From positions 233,381-297,380 of the forward strand of contig JAWKMR010000005.1 in assembly GCA_041392125.1 (NCBI GenBank): a stretch of 64,000 bases of DNA, read 5' to 3'. A model generated the notes under the pieces. That model was not told the DNA's origin. It saw only the letters and a program-made list of their open reading frames with translations, and made no database searches. Each line of letters opens with the position of its first letter. Position 1 is the first letter of the stretch. The position numbers and the translations under genes are program-made. This document shows positions 47,801 through 55,600 of this stretch, in pieces. The DNA comes from Halomarinibacterium sp041392125. GTDB taxonomy: Bacteria > Bacteroidota > Bacteroidia > Flavobacteriales > Flavobacteriaceae.

Positions 47801-49767
47801 CTACCGGTAGCATCTCCCTTACATAAAACATTTGTTACGTTATTTACGGCAATAACTGTATCACAATCATTGAAACAGTCGATTGCTACACTTTGTTGAA
47901 GGGTACAGTTATTTGCATCAGTCACCGTAACTGTATGGGTGCCTACAGGTAAATTGGTAGCTGTTTGCCCTGTTTGATTTCCTGTACTTGCCCCCCATTG
48001 GTAGGTAAAAGGAGGTGTTCCTCCCGAAGCAGTTGCAGTGGCTTGTCCATTAAGGCAAAGACCCGAAAGGGTTGCATTAACTTTGGTAATTTGAATACTT
48101 ATAGGCTCTGGCTGTGTAACATTGAGACCATTTACAAAAGTAAAACTACAACCATTCACATCTGTAATACTCACATTGTAAGAGCCCGCTGGAATATTAG
48201 TTAAATCCTCAGTGGTAGCTCCATTACTCCATACAAAAGTATAAGGCGGAGTTCCTCCGGTAACAGTTAAATCTATATTTCCTGAGCTATCTCCATTACA
48301 TTCAACATTGTCAACTACTGCAGTAGCATTAATAGCAGGAGGAATTATAATCGTTGCATCATCGGTAACTGAAGGCAAGGTACATCCGGAACCATAAGTC
48401 CCATCATACGATAATATTGCTGTAAAATTACCTTCAGCAGTTCCACCGGTATATTGAAAAGTTCCCGTTAGTTGGTTTGAAGTCCCTACTAAAATTCCAT
48501 TTAGAAAGAATTCCCAAGAAAATTCGTCTGAAGCTGAAGTGCACCCTCCTTGGTTCAAATTACCAGTATAATCTATAAAATTTGAACAGCCCTGTCTCGC
48601 TATTTGAGCTGTAACAGATGGACATGGGACACAAAGTCCAGGATTTGTAAATTGTTCATTAACAATAGCACAATCTCCATTTTGATAATTTAAAAATGTT
48701 TTTCCAGATTCATTTGGACCACAAACACCTGCAGAGGCCTCGATAGAATAGTTCATGATTACAGTTTCGTCTTCTATCACACTTATGAACCAATCTATAT
48801 TTTGACCACTAACTTGAAATGTTCCTTTGGTAACAGAAATAGAACCCGATACAATGGAGAATCCAGTAGTAATAGTATCTTCTACAAAAGGCACTCCGGG
48901 AATTTGTATACCCGCAAACCCTAATTGACCCAAAATATCGTTGTAAATTCCTGAGAGGTCTGCCCCTGTTTCTGTAGTGTAAAGACCTGAATTTTGAATA
49001 GCATTAATAGTATTGGTAGCCGTAGTTTGTTGACTTCCGGAGATAGCTCCAAAAAGCCCAATACTAAATATATTTTGATTATACACTTGCCCAGCTACAG
49101 TAGTAGTTTGTGCATTAACACCTGCGGTTATAGCATTTTGAATACATGCACTTGTTCCTCCTGAAGGATTATTTGAACAAACATTCCCATTATTATCTCT
49201 ATTAGCAACACCATCGGTTAACAAAATAATGTTTCTTGATGTTTTACAATCAAAAGTTCCATTATTAGTTAACTGATTATCGGCTAATATTAATCCCGAT
49301 TGTATATTGGTATTTCCACCAACCGTAATAGCATTAATAGCGTTAATTACAGCCTGTTGTCCAGAACTATTTGTTAAACCAATATTTGTACTGGCTGAAT
49401 CTGCATAACTCACCACCGAAACACGGTTTAACCCCGTAGGGTTATTTGCTGGAGAAAATAGGTTTTGAACAAATTCAATTGCAGCATCTTTGGCATAGTC
49501 AATAGGATCTGGCGAAGGGCCGTCATCCATACTTCCCGACCTATCAATAATGAGAACTACCTCTACAGGTTGCGGAGGAGGGTTTCCAATAAGTTCTAAA
49601 GTAATATCAAATTGATTGCAATTTGTATCATTTTGCACTACTGATTTTGTATAAGTAATGTCATTTTGCGCAAAGGTTTTTGAGGCAAAAAGCACAAAAA
49701 AACTAAATAGCAAGAATCCTATTACTTTTTTGTTGAATATGCTACGAGGTTGTAAAAATTGTTTCAT
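41185..49767 (-). CDS. N-terminal part of the giant vWA/SprB-repeat/cadherin-like adhesin
   Basis: The 2860-codon frame starts with a Sec signal (MKQFLQPRSIFNKKVIG, cleavage near KTFAQ). Residues about 65-290 form a von Willebrand A domain with the MIDAS motif DRSGS and a later DGVANRD. Residues about 480-1020 contain six or more SprB-type repeats (VECNGDSSGNIDLTVTGGTP; WSNGATTEDL). About 1026-2510 hold 15 cadherin-like/tandem-95 modules (GNVLTNDEDAEGDTQ; INADGSFTYTPP) arranged as five triads. DUF11 modules follow from about 2515. The last 40 or so residues (TGAGNLIVTF...) are out of register with the repeat, and the apparent stop is an artefact of the frame break. The full gene would run 49767 to 33610. 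It is probably a SprB-like surface adhesin. Confidence 0.85.
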   Translation of the reverse strand: MKQFLQPRSIFNKKVIGFLLFSFFVLFASKTFAQNDITYTKSVVQNDTNCNQFDITLELIGNPPPQPVEVVLIIDRSGSMDDGPSPDPIDYAKDAAIEFVQNLFSPANNPTGLNRVSVVSYADSASTNIGLTNSSGQQAVINAINAITVGGNTNIQSGLILADNQLTNNGTFDCKTSRNIILLTDGVANRDNNGNVCSNNPSGGTSACIQNAITAGVNAQTTTVAGQVYNQNIFSIGLFGAISGSQQTTATNTINAIQNSGLYTTETGADLSGIYNDILGQLGFAGIQIPGVPFVEDTITTGFSIVSGSISVTKGTFQVSGQNIDWFISVIEDETVIMNYSIEASAGVCGPNESGKTFLNYQNGDCAIVNEQFTNPGLCVPCPSVTAQIARQGCSNFIDYTGNLNQGGCTSASDEFSWEFFLNGILVGTSNQLTGTFQYTGGTAEGNFTAILSYDGTYGSGCTLPSVTDDATIIIPPAINATAVVDNVECNGDSSGNIDLTVTGGTPPYTFVWSNGATTEDLTNIPAGSYNVSITDVNGCSFTFVNGLNVTQPEPISIQITKVNATLSGLCLNGQATATASGGTPPFTYQWGASTGNQTGQTATNLPVGTHTVTVTDANNCTLQQSVAIDCFNDCDTVIAVNNVTNVLCKGDATGSATVSASSNVTPGAVFTFTWSTTPPQVTVGVTSTINNLTAGVYTVSVTKNGTLCLPVEQSITITEPSTALNVTATATDESGPTTGDGTATANASGGTPPYTYLWNPGGQTTQTITGLSAGVYTVTVTDAHGCTDTATVTVNPGTCQNLAVQASSTPATCNGDSDGTATANVTGGSGNFSYAWSNGGTTQIITGLSAGTYSVTVTDNVTLCSAQSTTTVNQPVALSSGIAVNNVPCHGDSTGSLDLTVTGGTSPYTFLWSNGATTEDITGLTAGNYSVTITDANGCTATNSATVQQPTAALSLQVLSQTDILCGSQSSVTVEATGGTAPYLYSLDGGTPQASGTFSNVAEGLHSVSVVDGNACTTAINITILSNCTDAIDDINDTLVNVPVSGNVLTNDEDAEGDTQTVTTVGTFPTAQGGSVTLNADGSYTYTPPAGFVGTDSFDYSIIDNGNPQATDTATVTIEVRNGVGNSTIANNDIAGTEVDTPVSGNVLVNDIDLEGDNQVVTTVGTFPTTQGGSITINADGSFTYTPPSGFTGEDTFTYSIVDDNVNPATDSATLTITVNGNPGNNQTYANDDAYSGNAGATITGNVLDNDSDPEGDLQTVNTTPVSGPNNGTVTINPDGSFSYVPNDPNYQGPDQFVYEVCDNGTPQACDQATVYITIFGVNTTDAINDINNTYVNIPVSGNVLTNDEDEQGDTQVVTTVGTFPTTAGGSVTINADGSYIYTPPAGYVGPDTFQYSIADDGNPVATDTATVFIEVLPINQNTTIANADTAGTEVNTPVSGNVLVNDYDPQGDTQVVTNVGTFPTAQGGSITINADGSFTYIPPAGFTGEDTFEYFIIDDNTVPATDSAILTITVNGDPGKNRTYANDDAYNGNQGATITGNVLDNDTDPEGHNQFVDTSVTPVSGPSNGTLVINADGTFTYTPNDPSFFGTDQFVYEIFDNGSPVARDRATVIITLFGNNTTDAVNDINDTLVNVPVSGNVLTNDEDAEGDTQTVTTTGTFATAQGGSVTLNADGSYTYTPPAGFVGTDSFDYSIVDNGNPQAVDTATVTIEVRNGVGNSTIANNDIAGTEVNTPVNGNVLVNDIDLEGDNQVVTTVGTFPTTQGGSITINADGSFIYNPPAGFTGEDTFTYSIIDDNAVPATDSATLTITVNGNPGNNQTYANDDAYSGNAGATITGNVLDNDSDPEGDIQTVNTIPVSGPSNGTVTLNPDGTFSYVPNNPSYQGTDQFVYEVCDNGTPQACDQATVYITIFGVNTTYAINDINDTLLNTPVSGNVLTNDRDDQGDAQIVTTTGTFATTQGGSVTINADGSYIYTPPVDFVGFDSFPYSIADDGNPVATDDAIVTIEVIRNISNPNTTIANDDTAQTLVDLPVPGNVLVNDFDPQNDNQVVTNVGTFPTTQGGSISINADGSFIYTPPAGFVGDDTFEYFIADDGSPVATDSATLTITVYPIVRPNYTFANDDAYFGYVNMPINGNVLLNDTDPEGDNQSVAANSPLSGPSNGTLVLNANGTFVYTPNPGFFGTDQFVYQVIDDGSPVASDFATVFITIPPQNTTYAINDVNATLLNTPVSGNVLTNDRDDQGDNQFVTSAGTFATAQGGSVTINADGSYIYTPPTGYIGFDSFPYSIQDDGVLVANDNAVVTIEVVPTTTNNSTIANDDTAQTLVDLPVPGNVLVNDFDPQGDSQVVTNVGTFPTTQGGSITINADGSFIYTPPAGFVGDDTFEYFIADNGSPVATDSATLTITVYPIVRPNYTFANDDLYYTEPETAVNDNVSLNDSDPEGNNQTFVLISGPSNGTLTFNADGTFTYTPNPGFQGTDSFIYQAVDNGTPVATDLATVTIVVQQTANPAIAIVKAGVFVDGDGDQCADAGEAIDYTFTVTNQGNVPLSAVSVTDPLLQTPNPVVSIVLVSGDDNNDGILDLTETWIYTASYAITQADIDAAMVTNQATAEGTDPDGTVVSDLSDDTSVLENDPTVVDLCRNSSMSIIKNQTNQVSAVGDVLTYDIIVTNTGNTTLSNIVVTDANATITGGNPIATLAPGASATVTAEHIVTQADIDLGYIENIAVGTGDSPTGPVNDDSDTGTDVNGNPIPDPETVETPNGDGTTDGDPTNDPTVTVITQTSSMSIIKNQTNQVSAVGDVLTYDIIVTNTGNTTLSNIVVTDANATITGAGNLIVTFSTGASATVTVNTYLHKPGY
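42240..46690 (-). repeat. Five higher-order repeats of three cadherin-like domains
   Basis: Modules of about 95-100 residues recur in the fixed order A (DAINDIN...VSGNVLTND), B (TIANNDIAGTEV), C (TYANDDAYSGNAGATITGN). The ABC triad of about 890 bp occurs five times. The later triads (lower coordinates) diverge in B (TLVDLPVPGNV) and C (YFGYVNMPING), so the array grew by duplicating triads rather than single domains. Confidence 0.85.
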
Positions 49768-49813
49768 AGAATGCGTTTTTAGGTAATACCTACTATATAT
49801 ACTTTGCTTCAGT

Positions 49814-50308
49814 TTATTCCTCTAAAGGATCTGGTAAAAAAATACTTAATGTTGTAGAAGAGGCAACTGTTTTACAATTTTGAGAAGTCGCTTTAATTTC
49901 GAGGCAGCTCCATTTTTGGTAGTCATTCTTTTCTGCAGCACCCAACTTAACTTTAAATTTATAAGATTGGCCTGCATTTAAAACAATGAAATCTTCTTCT
50001 GAAATTGACTTTGAGTTGCCATCAAGAATCTCTGTAGTTAAAATCACATTAGCAGAAGTACTTTTATGAATCTCACTACTACAAGACAGTTTTAAGAAAT
50101 TTTGAGATATACTAAATTGATCTTTCTGCGCAGAATTATTTGTTAAAACTAAATCAAAAACAACTCCATTTTCATCTGCAGATTTAAAATTCCTGTTTTT
50201 TTCAACTTTTAAATCTACATTACAATTTTGAGAAAAGAGTTTGCTCGGGGTTATAAAAAGAGCAAAGAAAAGTAGCATTATTAATGCTGAAGAAATCTTC
50301 TTGTACAT
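49814..50308 (-). CDS. Small secreted protein heading the adhesin operon
   Basis: The product is 164 aa when started at MYKKISSALIML, which gives a clean Sec signal ending near SKLFSQ; an upstream Met would place 16 non-signal residues in front. The mature part is beta-rich with several Cys residues (NCNVDL, LSCSSE, WSCLEI, SQNCKT) that could form disulfides, and it resembles a single Ig-like or DUF11-like sandwich (VVFDLVLTNNSAQKDQFSI). No family is recognised. It lies 46 bp upstream of the giant adhesin with no terminator between, and a TATATTTG box (50367-50374) precedes it. It may be a partner or chaperone-like accessory of the adhesin, by position only. Confidence 0.75.
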   Translation of the reverse strand: MYKKISSALIMLLFFALFITPSKLFSQNCNVDLKVEKNRNFKSADENGVVFDLVLTNNSAQKDQFSISQNFLKLSCSSEIHKSTSANVILTTEILDGNSKSISEEDFIVLNAGQSYKFKVKLGAAEKNDYQKWSCLEIKATSQNCKTVASSTTLSIFLPDPLEE

Positions 50309-50366
50309 GGTTTTTAGTTTAAGATTGTAAAAAATTATAATATGCCCCAACTGCAATATTATAGAC

Positions 50367-50374
50367 CAAATATA
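50367..50374 (-). promoter_or_regulatory. -7 box TATATTTG of the adhesin operon
   Basis: This is an exact TAnnTTTG match on the minus strand, 58 nt before the ATG of the small secreted protein. It is the best promoter candidate for the 20-kb unit ending at 30647. No -33 TTG is found at 17-23 nt. Confidence 0.45.
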
Positions 50375-50604
50375 CGTAAGAAAAAACCTAATAGTTTTAG
50401 CTTTTTTTAACTTTTAGTTGAATTGTAATAAATACTCGTTGAACTACATAAAAGACCTTGTTTTCTTTAATTTTTTTGTAGGAAAAAAACATACGTATTT
50501 ATACGTAGTTATCTTATTTTATTGAACTTAACCGCCAATTTGATTGTGAGAATAGAACTAAAAACATTGGTGTAAAATCAATTAAAAGACCCGTCTATAA
50601 AACG

Positions 50605-50612
50605 TATATTTG
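50605..50612 (+). promoter_or_regulatory. -7 box TATATTTG of prfC
   Basis: This is an exact TAnnTTTG match (TATATTTGCAGC) 22 nt before the prfC ATG. Confidence 0.5.
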
Positions 50613-50634
50613 CAGCTTCATAACAACAAAATTT

Positions 50635-52233
50635 ATGTCTTTATTAAAAGAAATTCAGAGAAGAAAAACCTTTGGAATAATCTCTCACCCCGATGCCGGA
50701 AAAACCACTTTAACCGAAAAATTATTGCTATTTGGTGGAGCAATTCAAGAAGCTGGAGCTGTTAAAAGCAACAAAATTAAGAAGGGAGCTACCAGTGATT
50801 TTATGGAAATTGAAAGGCAAAGAGGAATCTCTGTAGCTACTTCGGTATTAGCGTTCGAATACCAAGGAACTAAAATTAATATCCTTGATACTCCCGGACA
50901 CAAAGACTTTGCAGAAGATACTTTTAGGACATTAACTGCCGTAGATAGTGTTATTGTAGTAGTTGATGTAGCAAAAGGGGTTGAGGAGCAGACCGAAAAG
51001 TTAGTAGAGGTATGCCGTATGCGAAACATTCCCATGATTGTCTTTGTAAACAAACTGGATCGAGAAGGTAAAGATGCTTTTGAGCTTTTGGACGAAATTG
51101 AGCAAAAATTACACTTACGCGTTACACCCCTATCTTTCCCTATTGGTATGGGATATGACTTTAAAGGAATCTATAATATTTGGGAAAAGAATGTAAATCT
51201 TTTTAGTGGAGACAGTAGAAAAAATATCGAAGAAACCATTGAAATTAAGGACATTACTTCAAAAGAACTGGATACATTAATAGGCGAGAAAGCAGCAGAA
51301 AACCTTAGAAGCGAATTAGAACTTGTATATGAGGTGTATCCAGATTTCAACCTTGAGGAATATTTAAATGGAAATTTGCAGCCGGTATTTTTTGGATCTG
51401 CACTCAATAATTTTGGTGTACGAGAATTACTAGATTGTTTTATTGAAATAGCACCAAAACCAAGACCTAAAGAAAGTGACACAAGACTTGTGAAGCCCGA
51501 AGAAAAAGAATTTTCCGGCTTTGTATTTAAAATTCATGCTAATATGGATCCCAAGCACAGAGATCGCTTGGCATTTGTAAAAATTGTTTCTGGAACTTTT
51601 GAAAGAAACACACCTTATTTACATGTAAGACACGGAAAAAAATTAAAGTTTTCCAGCCCCAATGCCTTTTTTGCCGACAAAAAAGAAATTGTAGATGTTT
51701 CCTATCCTGGAGACATCGTAGGGCTTCACGATACCGGAAATTTTAAAATTGGCGACACCCTTACTGAAGGCGAAGAAATGCAATACAAAGGTATCCCAAG
51801 TTTTTCCCCAGAGCATTTTAAATATATTAATAATGCAGATCCTCTGAAGAGCAAGCAGCTTGAAAAGGGCATTGATCAATTAATGGATGAAGGAGTTGCC
51901 CAGCTTTTTACACTGGAACTTAATGGAAGAAAAGTGATTGGTACGGTAGGGGCATTACAATTTGAAGTCATTCAATACCGATTAGAACATGAGTATGGCG
52001 CCACTTGTTCATACGAAAACCTTAATGTTCATAAAGCTTGTTGGGTAGATCCAAAAGACCCCAAAGGGGAAGAGTTTGCTGATTTTAAAAGAGTAAAATC
52101 AAAATTTTTAGCGAAAGATAAAAGAGGCCAATTAGTCTTCTTTGCAGATAGTGCATTTACCTTACAAATGACAGAACAAAAATATCCTAATATTAAATTT
52201 CACTTCGTGAGTGAATTTGAAAAAATTTCATAA
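50635..52233 (+). CDS. prfC: Peptide chain release factor 3
   Basis: The 532-aa translational GTPase recycles RF1/RF2 from the ribosome after termination. The G-domain motifs are complete: SHPDAGKTTLTEK (G1, about 17-29), ERQRGISV (G2, about 61-68), DTPGHKDF (G3) and FVNKLDREGKD (G4, about 140). Domain II and a C-terminal RF3 domain (YRLEHEYGATC; KYPNIKFHFVSEFE) follow, and the length is normal for RF3. It is monocistronic, transcribed divergently from the adhesin operon, and ends at a terminator shared with the DUF3467 gene. Confidence 0.97.
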   Translation: MSLLKEIQRRKTFGIISHPDAGKTTLTEKLLLFGGAIQEAGAVKSNKIKKGATSDFMEIERQRGISVATSVLAFEYQGTKINILDTPGHKDFAEDTFRTLTAVDSVIVVVDVAKGVEEQTEKLVEVCRMRNIPMIVFVNKLDREGKDAFELLDEIEQKLHLRVTPLSFPIGMGYDFKGIYNIWEKNVNLFSGDSRKNIEETIEIKDITSKELDTLIGEKAAENLRSELELVYEVYPDFNLEEYLNGNLQPVFFGSALNNFGVRELLDCFIEIAPKPRPKESDTRLVKPEEKEFSGFVFKIHANMDPKHRDRLAFVKIVSGTFERNTPYLHVRHGKKLKFSSPNAFFADKKEIVDVSYPGDIVGLHDTGNFKIGDTLTEGEEMQYKGIPSFSPEHFKYINNADPLKSKQLEKGIDQLMDEGVAQLFTLELNGRKVIGTVGALQFEVIQYRLEHEYGATCSYENLNVHKACWVDPKDPKGEEFADFKRVKSKFLAKDKRGQLVFFADSAFTLQMTEQKYPNIKFHFVSEFEKIS

Positions 52234-52262
52234 AAAAAGCCTGCAAAAGCAGGCCTTTTTTA
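52234..52262. terminator. Terminator between prfC and the DUF3467 gene
   Basis: The GCCTGC/GCAGGC core (52239-52244 with 52249-52254) around AAAA is extended by A-run/T-run pairing after one mismatch. T-runs on both strands suit the two convergent genes. Confidence 0.8.
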
Positions 52263-52574
52263 TGCTTCTCCTGTAGGGCCAAAATTAATGGGCAATGAAG
52301 GATGTTGATAATCTTTTATTTCACCGTGCGCATTTTCAAATCTGGATACATTATCGTGTAACGCTTTTAAAAAACGCTTGGCATGTTGCGGTGTAAGTAC
52401 AATTCGGGATTTTACTTTACTTTTAGGCACTCCAGGCATAATAGTAACAAAATCTACCACAAATTCCGATTGCGAATGATTAATGATGGCAAGGTTACTG
52501 TAAATACCTTGCGCCACAGCTTCGTCTAATTCTATATTTATTTGCCCTTGTTTCGGTTTTTTATCTTCAGCCAT
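52260..52574 (-). CDS. DUF3467 protein
   Basis: The 104-aa soluble protein (INIELDEAVAQGIYSNLAII; FVVDFVTIMPGVPKSKVKSR; LTPQHAKRFLKALHDNV) matches the DUF3467 family. Members are widespread in Bacteroidetes, often downstream of rpoC, with no established biochemical role. A strong terminator (52590-52620) separates it from rpoC, so its expression depends on read-through or on an unseen promoter. Confidence 0.88.
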   Translation of the reverse strand: MAEDKKPKQGQINIELDEAVAQGIYSNLAIINHSQSEFVVDFVTIMPGVPKSKVKSRIVLTPQHAKRFLKALHDNVSRFENAHGEIKDYQHPSLPINFGPTGEA

Positions 52575-52587
52575 ACTTTATACTTTA

Positions 52588-52622
52588 AAAAAATTGCGCT
52601 CCATTTAGGAGCGCAATTTTCA
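52588..52622 (-). terminator. Terminator of the rpoBC operon
   Basis: AAAATTGCGCTCC (52590-52602) pairs perfectly over 13 bp with GGAGCGCAATTTT (52608-52620) around ATTTA. On the minus strand a T-rich tract follows. It begins 2 bp beyond the rpoC stop. Confidence 0.9.
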
Positions 52623-52624
52623 GA

Positions 52625-55600
52625 TTAATTATAATTTACTTCTTGTTTAGCTCTAGTCATTTCTTCAAACTCTTGCTTTGAGCCAACAATAATGGTATCG
52701 TATTTTCTCATACCGGTACCTGCAGGAATCTTATGCCCTACAATTACATTCTCTTTCAATCCTTCAAGGTCATCAACTTTACCACTTACCGCTGCCTCAT
52801 TCAATACTTTGGTGGTTTCCTGGAAGGAAGCCGCAGAAATGAAGGACTTGGTTTGCAACGAAGCCCTGGTAATTCCTTGTAAGATAGGAGTAGCCGTTGC
52901 AGGAACTGCATCTCTGGCTTCCACTAAGGCCTTATCCTCTCGCTTCAAGATGGAGTTTTCATCTCGTAACTGGCGGGAAGTAACAATTTGCCCTTCTTTC
53001 AAGTTAGCAGAATCACCAGCATTTTCAACCACTTTCATTCCGAAGATTTTATCATTTTCTTCCACGAAGTCATCTTTGTGAACCAATTGATCTTCTAAGA
53101 ATAGCGTATCTCCGGTATCCACAATTTGAACTTTACGCATCATTTGACGCACAACCACTTCAAAATGTTTGTCGTTGATTTTTACCCCTTGTAAACGATA
53201 CACTTCCTGAACTTCATTCACCAAATATTGCTGTACTGCAGATGGTCCTTTGATATTCAAAATATCATCCGGCGTTACAGAACCGTCAGATAAAGGCATA
53301 CCGGCACGAACGTAATCGTTCTCTTGTACTAAGATTTGGTTAGATAATTTCACCAAATATTTCTTTACTTCTCCTAGTTTAGACTCTACTACAATCTCGC
53401 GGTTACCACGCTTAATTTTTCCGAAGGAAACCACACCATCAATCTCACTTACCACAGCAGGGTTAGAAGGATTACGCGCTTCAAATAATTCGGTTACCCT
53501 TGGAAGACCTCCGGTAATATCCCCTGCTTTTGCAGATTTACGTGGTATCTTCACTAAAATCTTACCTACTTTAATCTTGTCGTGATCATCCACCATTAAG
53601 TGGGCTCCCACAGGTAAGTTATAAGATCTTATAATTTCTCCTTTTGAATCAAGAATTAACAGGGTAGGGATTTTACGTTTATCTCTGGATTCAGAAATTA
53701 CTTTTTCCTGGAATCCGGTTTGCTCGTCAATTTCTACCTGATAGGTAATTCCTTGTTCAATATTTTCGTATTTAATCTTTCCGGCAAATTCTGAAATGAT
53801 TACCCCGTTATAAGGATCCCAAGTACAAATTACATCGCCTCTTTTTACCTTCTGTCCATTTTTAACATTCACGGTAGAACCGTAAGGAATGTTATTGGTA
53901 CTCAAAGTAATTCCGGTTTCTTCGTCGATTAACTTGGCTTCTGAAGTTCTGGAAATCACAATATCGATTTCTTTTCCTTCGTTATCTTCTCCTTTTACCG
54001 TTTTAAGGTCTTCAATTTCCAAACGACCGTCAAACTTAACGGTTAATTTATTCTCTTCTGAAATGTTACCCGCAATACCTCCTACGTGGAACGTACGAAG
54101 CGTTAACTGAGTTCCCGGTTCACCAATAGATTGTGCTGCCACAACACCTACGGCTTCACCACGCTGAACCATCTTATTGGTCGCTAAATTTCTACCATAA
54201 CATTGTGCACAGATTCCTTTTTTAGCTTCACAGGTAAGCGCAGAGCGAACTTCGATAGATTCTAAAGCCGAAGCTTCAATTTTATCGGCAATTACATCCG
54301 AAATATGACCACCGGCAGCAACTAATAGCTTTTTGGTGTGAGGATCATACACATCATTTAAAGAAGTACGACCTTTAATTCTCTCAGCAAGGGTTTCCAC
54401 CACTTCTTCATTTTTCTTTAAAGGTGTTACTTCTATTCCGCGTAGTGTTCCACAATCTTCGGTATTGATAATCACATCCTGCGAAACATCTACCAAACGA
54501 CGTGTTAAATAACCCGCATCTGCCGTTTTAAGAGCCGTATCGGCAAGTCCTTTACGCGCACCGTGGGTAGAAATAAAGTACTCTAAAATTGAAAGCCCTT
54601 CTTTAAAGTTAGAAAGAATTGGGTTTTCAATAATCTCACCACCTCCGGAGCTAGATTTTTTAGGTTTTGCCATCAATCCACGCATACCGGTTAACTGACG
54701 GATTTGCTCTTTAGAACCCCTCGCCCCAGAATCCAACATCATATATACCGAGTTAAACCCTTGTTGGTCTTCACGGATACGTTTCATAGAAAGCTCGGTC
54801 AATTCGGCATTGGTCGCTGTCCAAATATCAATTACTTGATTGTAACGTTCGTTATTGGTAATTAATCCCATGTTGTAGTTAGCGATAATACCATCTACTT
54901 GGGTATTGGCAGAATCAATCATTCGTTGCTTTTCAGCAGGAATAATAATATCCCCTAAACTGAAAGACAATCCTCCCTCAAAAGCGAACTTATACCCTAA
55001 ATCTTTAATAGAATCTAAGAACGCAGCTGTTTTAGGAACCGAAGTTACCGAAAGAATATTACCAATAATATCACGAAGTGATTTCTTAGTCAATACCTCA
55101 TTAATAAATCCGGCTTCTTCAGGAACACTGGCGTTAAAGATGATTCTTCCTATGGTGGTAGTGATAATTTTAGTCACTAACGCTCCATTTTCATCTAAGT
55201 CTTTGGTTCTAACTTTTACTTCCGCATTTAAATCTACCTTTTTCTCGTTGTAAGCTATAAAAGCTTCTTCGGGAGAATAGAAGGTTAATCCCTCTCCTTT
55301 TACAGGATAATCCGGTACCGACTTACGAAGCTTCGTCATATAGTACAATCCAAGAACCATGTCTTGAGAAGGTACTGCTACCGGAGATCCGTTGGCAGGG
55401 TTCAAAATATTGTGAGAAGCTAACATTAATAATTGTGCCTCTAATATTGCTTCAGGCCCTAACGGAAGGTGCACCGCCATTTGATCCCCGTCAAAGTCGG
55501 CGTTGAATGCCGTACATACTAAGGGGTGTAACTGGATTGCTTTTCCTTCAATTAATTTAGGTTGGAATGCTTGGATACCCAAACGGTGTAGTGTGGGAGC

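Larger units (their letters stand above)
50309..50634. other. Divergent regulatory gap between adhesin operon and prfC
   Basis: This 326-bp AT-rich non-coding gap contains -7 boxes for both directions (50367-50374 minus, 50605-50612 plus). A TACGTATTTATACGTA element (50492-50507) lies in the middle. No RNA gene or further reading frame of note is seen. Confidence 0.5.

Noticed and set aside
50745..51879. Minus-strand frames within prfC
   Set aside because: They are shadows of a complete RF3 gene and show no recognisable protein features.
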